This document shows positions 56,113-64,000 of a DNA stretch of 64,000 bases, piece after piece. The notes under the pieces were generated by a model that was given only the letters and a program-made list of their open reading frames with translations, did no database searches and had not been told where the DNA came from. The DNA comes from Calycina herbarum (Eukaryota; Ascomycota; Leotiomycetes; Helotiales; Pezizellaceae). The number at the start of each line of letters is the position of its first letter. Position 1 is the stretch's first letter. Made by a program: the position numbers and the translations under genes. The stretch spans positions 162,058-226,057 of the forward strand of contig LLEY01000102.1 in NCBI GenBank assembly GCA_001414485.1, written 5' to 3'.

Positions 56113-58250
56113 CTAATCTCTAGACAGAGGGTTCTCTGGTTTCCGAATAGGCAAGACGGATTTTGGTTTTAGGGCATCAGTGGAAGCCCCTTCTTTGGTG
56201 CTGAGTTCTGATGGGGTGGCTCGACCTGAGAGCGCTGGGGTGCCCATACCAGTGAGAGGGCTCACGACGCCGGAAGGAGGAACGGGAATTCTAATGTCTT
56301 CGGGGGACCCCGGGATAATCTTCTCGGCGACTCCTGGGATGATGATACGCTTCGCTTCGTTTTGGTAGGAGGCTGGGATGATCTGAGGGTTTGTTAATAT
56401 GCTTTCATACAAGAGGAATCATTCGTAAGTTTACCTCGATGATCTCGTTTCGTGGGAATTTCAACGATGGAATGCTCATGGCATCGCAGGCCATGAGGTA
56501 GCCGTAGAGCACTCGTAGAACTGATTCGTGAGCAATGATCAGGAGATCGTTTTGCTCTCGCTCAAGTTCGAGAATAATTGGCTCCAAACGAACTGCAAGA
56601 TCGTGGTAAGACTAGATATTTGTGAGTAAGAGCAAATAGAAGGGAAAAGGGTGTAAGTCATACCTCAGCGCGAGGATATCTGTGATGATATGGGTCTTTT
56701 TCGTGAAGTCCAACTTCATCAGGATACACACGACGAATTGCGTTCTCTGAAAGCTTCTCACAAACACCTGGATTGAGTTGGCTCATCTGAGATCGTTGAC
56801 GGATTTTGTATCCACGACCCTCAAGAACGGCAGCGGTCTCAACTGTTCTCTTTCTGGTTGAAGTCCAGACGGTCAAAGGCTTCAATGGAGCATCCGAGCC
56901 ACCTGATTCAATCAGAGCGGCTCTCTCGGCCTCACGGTGTGCAAGGAGTGCATCCGACATCTTCTCGGCATAATCTGCACCTTCTGAAGAAAGGTGTGCA
57001 TCCAGTTTGTACGAGTCTTGCTGGCTTGAGGTACCTGCTCGAGCAAAGAATGTGTGACGAGACTTGATGTGCAAATTCATCAAGTAGAAAACAATTCGGT
57101 GGGATAGATAACCGAAGCTAACATTGTTGTACTGAATTCGTTCTCCAGCATTGATCATCTTGACATAGTTGAGATCGGGTTCACTCATAGTCTCGAAGTA
57201 AGGGATTTTCATATCAATTCTCTTGAGGTAGAGCTTAGCTGCCTCATCCGGATCCATACCAATAAACTAAACTTCATTAGCACTTTTCATATAGCCAAGT
57301 CTCTTATACTCACATCGGGGGAAGAAATCTTCACACTCCGAGCATTTTCTTGGAGGATTCTTTCGTCCGTAACATACGACTCGAGGAAAAGGGTCTGTAA
57401 CGACATTAGTTTTCATCAACAAAGTTTTCCTTACGATCCACATACTTGAACATCGTGTTTTGCAAATTCCTTAGCAAGGGAACGACGGCCGTTGATGAGA
57501 GGATTGACTGCATCATAAATGGCGACTTGACCATTTTCGTGGTTGAGCCAACCATAAATATCTTCTCGGCATTTCTTTAGGATCTTTTGGCGGACCATAA
57601 CTGAAGCTGCTGAAGCATTGATGAAGAAGTAATCATCCGGAATATCGACACCTGGACCCATTGAAGCACGTCGATAGTCTCCAAGATGGAAGACCCGAGT
57701 CTTGACACCAAGCCTGTGGGAATTTAGCGAGAGAGGCATGAAGTAAAACAGCCACAGAACTTACCATTGCAAATAACGACAAAGTGACACTGAAACATGG
57801 CTGACAGAAAATATTAGCTAAGTATGAAAGGATTGTCGATAGAACAACTCACGTCTTCCCACGTGCGGGCAAACCGACGAGGACGATGGCTATCCTTCCC
57901 GAGTGAAACAGGCGACCCGACATAGTACTATACAGTTGGGCTGGAGCCATTGGAGAGCTATTTTCGTCAGGAACATCGTGAACGCCGTCAATGAAAGTGG
58001 ACGATCGTCTTCTATATCTAGGAGAATTGGCGGCGATTTCGGCAGTGCTGCCATCAAATTGCAGAAGGTTAGCAACATCCCCAGCAGAGCTAAGAAGTTC
58101 GGGTCTGATGGTCTGGGAAGAAGCAGTCGAAATCATCTCACGCTCTGCGTCGACTACATCATCTTGCTCTTCCTCTTTCGACGGCTGCTGCTCATGTTTC
58201 TCGGAAAGATCATCGCCAATAGACGATTGAAACGGTTCGGGGCTTGTCAT
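56113..58250 (-). CDS. PFK26: 6-phosphofructo-2-kinase with degenerate bisphosphatase site
   Basis: Seven exons: 58250-57853, 57800-57765, 57713-57446, 57394-57314, 57266-56664, 56611-56435, 56382-56113; 610 residues. Start is MTSPEPFQSS at 58250; an upstream in-frame GTG is not a start. The kinase P-loop VLVGLPARGKT is split by intron 1, followed by FHLGDYRRA, NASAASVMVRQ and YDAVNPLINGRR. The histidine-phosphatase domain starts LHIKSRHTFFARAGTSSQQD, where active enzymes have RHGES; the catalytic His is Ala. Later WTSTRKRTVETA and IIAHESVLR are kept. So it should make but not break fructose 2,6-bisphosphate, the activator of glycolysis, as yeast Pfk26 does. A disordered, Ser-rich N-terminus and a Pro-rich C-terminus are likely phosphorylation regions. 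Confidence 0.92.
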
Positions 58251-59105
58251 GATGACTTTTCCACTTTTCACTTATGGTGTGACTTGCAGCAATCGAGTTT
58301 GTGTACTACCGAAGAACAAGAAAGACGGGTATTTATGTAAATAAGAAAATGGACTCACAGAAGGGTATCCATGATTGCTTCTATTTGTCGCTAGCAAGCG
58401 GGCCAGGTGTATCGTAGGTAGCAAATGGGTAAGTCGGAGGGACGCTAGCAAGCCGATAATGCAATCTGATGGGGTATGATGAGGTTGAGATAGATTCCGT
58501 TTGATGGATTTCTTCTCAAATAGACGCAGAATACTCTCTTGTGGAGGAAGGCGGAGTGGTGAAGTGAGTAATTGCTTTTTCTTGTATGGTGAAGCACTTT
58601 GAGGGTTTTGTGCTCTGAGCTGTGTGTGACCTTGTCTTAAGAGTCCGAGTAGGAGGGGAGGATTTTGAAAGAAGAGCCTGCTTTGGTCAAAGTTATGGTT
58701 ATGTCGAAGGAGAGGAAGAAGAAGGATGATATGGGACGGAAACCGAGATAACAATGAGCCTTTTACTCCAAGTCTTAGTTGGGTTTTGCATCATCAGATC
58801 AACCAATTATCGGTGCTTCCTTCCCCGTCCCCGTCCAAGAGTGAATCGGCCTTGGCGCCAGACCTTGCCTTCTTGCTCTCGCCTCGCAATCCCGCTGCTG
58901 CCTTGATGCCTCGTTTTCTGCCTCATAAGCCGAGCTCCCTTTTAGAAAAAAGTTGCTTTGGGATCCTCGATCGCATCACAACCAGGCGCTTTGAATATCC
59001 TCCATCCCATCTCCCGCCACGCCTCCAATCTCCCTGGATCCTCTACTGGTTCTCTCACACATCACCATTGAATCTCACCCTCATCTACCTTGATACACGG
59101 TCAAC
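58251..59105. promoter_or_regulatory. Divergent promoter region, PFK26 / TOM40
   Basis: 855 bp between start codons. ORFs of 130-160 codons on both strands have no domain. The TOM40 leader is C/T-rich from about 58980. Confidence 0.45.
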
Positions 59106-60321
59106 ATGTCCGAGATCATAGGAGACAAGGACTCTCCTTTGGGTTTCCTCCTCAACAACCCAGTCGGCGCCGCGCTCGCAGATACATATGCTTCATTCTC
59201 GGAACGGAGAGCGGCATTGGGGCTGTCGAATCCAGGAACGACAGAGAACATTGCTAGAGAGGTTCAGCGAGATGTCTTCTTGAACCAATACACCTTCTCC
59301 GGCCTGCGGGCAGATCTCACCAAGGCTTTCAGCATTGCTCCTTTATTCCAGGTTTCTCATGCTTTCTCTATGGGATCCCAGGGTCTGCCTCCATATGCAT
59401 TCGCAGCGCTATTCGGCACAAACAAGGTTCGTAACTTCACTGGTACTTTGATGGGCTGAGGAATCAGGCATCGGGCCCTAAGTCTTTGAGCATCTCTTGA
59501 AAGACAGCAGCTGACATGTTCTCCTGCAGGTGTTTATGCAAGGAAATATCGATAATGATGGGCAACTCTCAACCAGATTCAATTACCGATGGACACCCTC
59601 TTTTGTCACCAAGACCATGGTGCAAATCGCTCCGGGCAACCAGTCTATGCTACAATTGGACAACGAGTATACGGGGGCGGATTTCACAGCATCACTTAAG
59701 ACTTTGAACCCTTCAGCTATAGATGGCGGTCTTACTGGAATTTTCATTGCTAGCTACTTGCAGTCGGTTACACCAAACCTTGCTCTCGGATTGGAAGCAA
59801 TCTGGCAACGCTCAGCACTCAACCAAGGCCCCGAGACAGCTCTTTCATACTGCGCAAAATATAAAGGAAGCGACTGGATTGCCACGGGACAATTGTCAGC
59901 ACAGGGGGCTATCACTACATCATACTGGCGAAGACTCACCGACAAAGTGGAGGCTGGCGTGGACTTGAACCTTCAATTCGTGGGATTGTCCGGTGCTGGA
60001 ATGATGGGAGGAGCCAAGAAGGAAGGTGTCGCAACAGTTGGCGCGAAATACGATTTTAGAATGTCAACTTTCAGAGCTCAAGTGGATTCCACAGGAAAGT
60101 TGGGATGTTTGTTGGAGAAGAGAGTCGCACCAATGGTGCAATTGACTTTTGCCTCTGAGATGCATCATGCCACGGTTTGTACTCCCTCTCGTGTCTTTGA
60201 TCGCTCATACTGACATATTTTATAGCAACAGGCAAAGATTGGTGTTGCCGTCAACATCGAGTCAGGTGGTGAAGAAATTCAACAAGAACAAACTGGGCCA
60301 CCAGCACAAATCCCATTTTAA
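59106..60321 (+). CDS. TOM40: Mitochondrial import channel Tom40
   Basis: Exons 59106-59426, 59530-60174 and 60226-60321; 353 residues, normal for Tom40. [20 protein letters not shown], then [20 protein letters not shown], a porin_3 beta-barrel with [17 protein letters not shown] and [18 protein letters not shown], and a C-terminal strand [15 protein letters not shown] coded by the last 96-bp exon. Tom40 is the outer-membrane pore through which nearly all mitochondrial precursors enter. The second intron donor (GTTTGT) is weak, but splicing is needed to reach the last beta strand. Confidence 0.95.
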
Positions 60322-62736
60322 ACAAAGCAAACCGGAACGACTCACCCCTCCACTCTAATTGATATATAATGCCTCAAACGAAAACACCCTCCCGGACATA
60401 TCCAATCCTCACCCCTCGAACCCTCTTCTTTCGACCTACTCCTTGTCTTACTATCTTTCAACAATCGAAAAGGCGCCAAATGATATGGTAGCCCTTTCAA
60501 TGTTGTACTTTTGCGCTTGTTGTTACTCCTGGAAAAAAGGGCCCCTTCTGCATATTTGGTGGACGGGAAATGGAAAGATGTGACGAACATAGACCTTTCT
60601 TTTTGTTACGTGATAGTTGTTTTGGGGCGGTGGTTGCTGCATCTTTCTGGGCGAGTTTATAATGCAAATGTGTACGAGTGTTGCCGTGTTCGCCAGTGGG
60701 ACTTTGGCTGGGAGATGGAGCGGTGGATGGATGGATGGAGATCTGTATCATAGTGGCTTTTTATGCGCGGTGGGGTAAAGGCGGTATTTTGCGTGAAATG
60801 CTCACTGTAGATACCTGTGTATAAAAAAAAGGACACTTTACATGCCAAAAGATGGTGGGGTGTAGTTTATGTGGAGCTCTTGTCATTGTGACTTTCTATC
60901 TTCGTTGGGGCTTACTAGGGACCCAATAAACCCAACGCTTCGAGAGAAATTTTAGTATTTGGAATCCTGGCAGTACCACTGCACCAGGGTGAAGATCCTT
61001 AGAATTGAGAGGTACGGGTACTGTATCGTTTTCACCGTCACTAGAAACCTATTGAACTTTGTGGATCTTTGCTGTTCTGTTGGGCTTTTTTGATATTGTT
61101 TTGTGGGAGTTTGGACATGGTAGGACAGTAGTGAGGGATTTTGAAAGGTATGTGGAGTATGGGGAATCGATACGACAGTAGGGGGCTTTCGACAGTAGTT
61201 GGTGCGGAATAAATCGGCTGCTGCTTCTACAGTAAAGAAGTTGGTACATTGAGATGGAAAATTTCGAATTTTCTCCTGTGTTTCCTGAGAAATGGATATC
61301 TCCCCACAAGAGGAATTGGTTTTCTCAGAGACAGGCCTCCCCCAATGAGCGAGATCTGTCACCGCCGGAACAACTAATCACCATGTCGTTGTTCAGATGC
61401 TCTTCCTTTTATTAAGTAAAGACTGCAAGGTATATTCGAGGGTCTTGGACCACTGTATCTCTCCCAACGCTCTCGAGGATATCTCAATTTCGCATTGGGG
61501 GGGGGTCAGTAAGCACCCTTAAAACCCCGGATAGGTAGAAATGGAACGAGCCCCTGAGAAGGAAGTTATCGAGAAGTACTACATCTCCAGGGGGTTTTGA
61601 GGAGTCTGGTTACTCCAGGAATAATGGTTGAGTATTTATGGTATTTTGGCTGAGAGGGGTTTAATTCTCAATTTGAGAGGTACATCTTATTGACAGTTAT
61701 TTAAGGGGGAATCATGTCCTGCTACATCATTTCAGACGCTCAACCTTATTCACCCAGTTACCCAGGAATCTTCCTGTTGGCTTGTGATTTTGTGAGGTTT
61801 TCTTGTGCTTATTGACTTTTTATTATGTTTGGGGAACTTTCAAAGTTGTGCTGTGAAGGATTTGCAAGGAGATATGGATGTGTTTGGGTAAAGAATATTC
61901 GAGGGTAGGGAGAATTTCGACAGTAGGTGGTGTTGAATTGATTTTCTGGGGAACTGCTAGGGCATGTGATATGTTGTTTATGACTGGGTTAGTGTATCAA
62001 GGCAAACCCTTTTGAATGAGTAACTTGCTGACTGGTTTTCCGTGATCGCGAAGTTCCGTGCTTTCGTGGTGAGTGATTCCACCTCCTGTTATGCTTGGGA
62101 TGAAATATATATAGTTTGTTATTTTGGTTGTTCCCATCAAATTGATGATATAGGTGGGTAGGTGGGCCTTTAGGGGAGAAAGTAGTAAGGTTCTTAGGTA
62201 GAAAGAGCTCATTCAAAGCTCATTTCTACATCATAGGTTTGGGTTCATATAAATGGGTTGCGGTTGGATTTTCTTTTGTCCAATAGTACCTTGAATTTTT
62301 CCAGAGTACTTCTTCACTCGTACTCGTCGTACTCGAGAGACCTTTCCTTCCTTGGTGTTTCTTTTCTTCTTGCCACAACGACACCGGCTCTTCTGGCACT
62401 TCTGGCTCACTTGGCTGTTACCTTCTGTCGGGGAGTCTGTGTATCAAGGTATCTATTTGTATGAAAACATTGCCTGCGGATTAATTTAAAAGTAGAAGGT
62501 TAATGGAGAAGAATCAAAATGATTTAAAGGACATGAAAACCAATAAACTGGATTCGACAGTAACAAAACATCCGACGGTAGTTGGTATCCTTTAAATCCA
62601 TATCTTTTCCCAACTTACTTTCATAATACCATGGCAGAGGTTCTGGTATCCTTTAAATCCATATCTTTTTCCCAACTTACTTTCATAAATACCATGGCAA
62701 ATGCGCTGCGTACCACTTAGAGTTGTATCTTACAGC
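60322..62736. other. Long AT-rich intergenic stretch with repeats
   Basis: TOM40 3' region to about 60950. Beyond it no domain-bearing ORF. A CGACAGTAG motif recurs (about 61170, 61189, 61918; a variant at 62553). A poly-G run lies at 61498-61505. A direct duplication of ~62 bp is at 62580-62700. Confidence 0.45.
62580..62700. repeat. Direct tandem duplication of about 62 bp
   Basis: TTGGTATCCTTTAAATCCAT at 62580 is repeated from about 62645; both copies run through ATCTTTTCCCAACTTACTTTCATA and end ATACCATGGCA. They differ by two single-base insertions in A or T runs, so the duplication is recent. Confidence 0.9.
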
Positions 62737-62971
62737 CTATGGTTGATAGACGAAACGGCCAACATTTTCGCCTTGAGCGGCCTGGTAGAACTCCATAACC
62801 GCTGAGTCATTCTTTGTCAATCTTCCAAGCATAAACCACTCCTTAAAGTCTCAGCAAAGCGGATCTACTACAAGTAATACTCAAATTACCTTTGAAAATC
62901 TCCTTGGGGAAACGAGACCCTAGATTGTCGAAGCGTTCTCGCTCTGAATGAATACCCTGTTCTTGACACAT
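62737..62971 (-). CDS. Small spliced ORF, 64 residues, unassigned
   Basis: Exon 62971-62890, 40-bp intron (GTAATT...GCTGAG) and exon 62849-62737. The product starts MCQEQGIHSERERFDNLGSR, crosses the junction as FPKEIFKDFKEWFMLGRLTK and ends GENVGRFVYQP. The composition looks like real folded protein on both sides of the intron. It may be the 3' end of a larger, decayed gene, because an in-frame stop sits just upstream and an AG acceptor (CAGTAG, about 62977) precedes the ATG. No family recognised. Confidence 0.4.
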
Positions 62972-64000
62972 CTGCCCTACTGTATTCCTGGAGATATCTC
63001 CTGGTATCTGCTTAGATGTCTTTTATCTAGTGAATTAAAGAGATAAAGGAACAATTTGAATTTATATCGGCTGAGCACTGTACTGAAATAGTAGACAAAT
63101 TCTAGAATAAATCTTCGTTCTACGCGAAAGATAAAATACCCCTGGGCGATATCAATGCTACACTGACGTCGGTGGGAAGCCTGAGACGAGGGTAGCATTG
63201 TATTGTTGGCTTTTCCTATCGAAGGTAATACTGCTCGGATAGTAAATAATCCACCCGCAGTGATATTTTTAGGAGTCTTAGTTAATTCTGCCAGCGGTAT
63301 TTAACACAGAATATTAAAACATAAATATAACACCTTTCCCTCCAGAACAGAACTCCGTATTCGTAGCTACACTTCTACTTTGGATAGAAATCAAGGGAGA
63401 AATCCCTCTAACCTTCAAGATATTATTCACCGTCTTTCTTTCACGCTCGTGTTAAATTGGGTATTGGGAACACCAGTTTTTCCCAGAATTCGTGAGTCAG
63501 TGTCTTTCCGTTCCCATCTCAGAGACCCTTGAGAACAAATGAAACTTGAGTAGCTTGTATTACCATCGAAACTTCTGCCACTGTCGAAACAATTACTTCT
63601 GAGTTATGTTCCCTTTGAATCTCTTTTGAATATGTAGTTTTTTGTTCTCCTATCTTGGCATGTTGCTTATGGTGTTTATTCTATCTTATGATACAGTGAG
63701 TTGTATGTTTCTTCAATCCAATACACTTCCAATGTACTATCGACGTGGAAAAACTCAACTGTACTTTGCAAGTGGGAAAACTTCTCCTTCTTTAGAATGA
63801 AGGAGGTCCAGAGAAAGTGTGAGTCAAGTTCACACTTTACGGAGTTTTGAGAGAGTGAATAGAAGGAGTTGGTGGGGTGGTTCATTGAGTACTAAGTGTA
63901 GTTGCACTGAGTAGGTAATCTCAAGTGGTTTTTGGAGAGGGGCTGAAGACTTGGTGAATTCGCTTTTGGGTTTATAAGTTGGGGGTGGGGGGGGGGGGGC
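62972..64000. other. AT-rich end of window
   Basis: No intact gene. The base composition and short broken frames (for example minus strand 63676-63885) look like repeat or retroelement relics, but I could not match any element. The last bases are GGGGGTGGGGGGGGGGGGC, probably low-quality or a real G tract. Confidence 0.4.

Noticed and set aside
58251..58271. Start of the PFK26 protein upstream of 58250
   Set aside because: The upstream in-frame codon is GTG; the ATG at 58250 is used.
63676..63885. 69-codon minus-strand ORF near the window end
   Set aside because: No domain; a possible repeat relic only.

Overview
This window is a chromosomal segment from a filamentous ascomycete (Pezizomycotina). 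Genes are close-packed on both strands and carry short introns of 40-150 bp, with GTAAGT-like donors, CTAAC-like branch points and CAG/TAG acceptors. Protein families with fungal-type architecture (2EXR, HET, CYSTM, Pet127, Loc1, Rmp1, DUF2423) support this. The overall look suggests Leotiomycetes/Helotiales, but that is an inference and was not tested. I see no rRNA, tRNA, CRISPR or prokaryotic-style operon.

Layout. Positions 1 to about 8.6 kb are accessory and decayed: the 3' part of a 2EXR-domain gene, a 494-bp TA-flanked MITE, a Q/R/P-rich pseudogene whose stops are all explained by C-to-T change, and a minus-strand HET-domain pseudogene with a coiled-coil N-terminus and several frameshifts. 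From about 9.4 kb to 60.3 kb the window is mostly intact core genes: a CYSTM-like peptide (-), RNA polymerase I subunit A49 (-), ribosomal protein eL41 (-, 25 residues), an FHA-domain protein kinase (+), a cysteine-motif protein (+), a Ulp2-type SUMO protease (-), Pet127 (-), a GH18 chitinase (+), a secreted cupin (-), an FAD-dependent oxidoreductase with an in-frame stop (-), Rfc4 (+), a 117-residue membrane protein (-), His3 (+), Loc1 (+), an alpha/beta hydrolase of the YMR210W/Eht1 group (-), Scc4/Mau2 cohesin loader (+), a doubtful small spliced ORF (+), Rmp1 (+), Las21/Gpi7 (-), a DUF2423 protein (-), a Siz/PIAS SUMO ligase (+), a 6-phosphofructo-2-kinase with a degenerate phosphatase site (-) and Tom40 (+). 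The last 3.7 kb is AT-rich and repeat-bearing and holds one small spliced ORF (-).

Genes working together. Ribosome production is represented by A49, eL41, Loc1, Rmp1 and DUF2423. SUMO cycling has both a ligase and a protease. Chromosome maintenance has Rfc4, Scc4 and the FHA kinase. Mitochondria are served by Pet127 and Tom40. No cluster resembling a secondary-metabolite, defence or other novel system is visible.

The most noteworthy non-standard signals are the C-to-T decay of the 3.6-5.7 kb pseudogene, the 18-unit 7-bp minisatellite just upstream of the Scc4/Mau2 start next to a long hairpin, the in-frame TAG in the oxidoreductase, a family of diverged ~100-bp repeats at 5.8, 8.7 and 47.0 kb, and a cluster of consensus introns near 45 kb without a long ORF.
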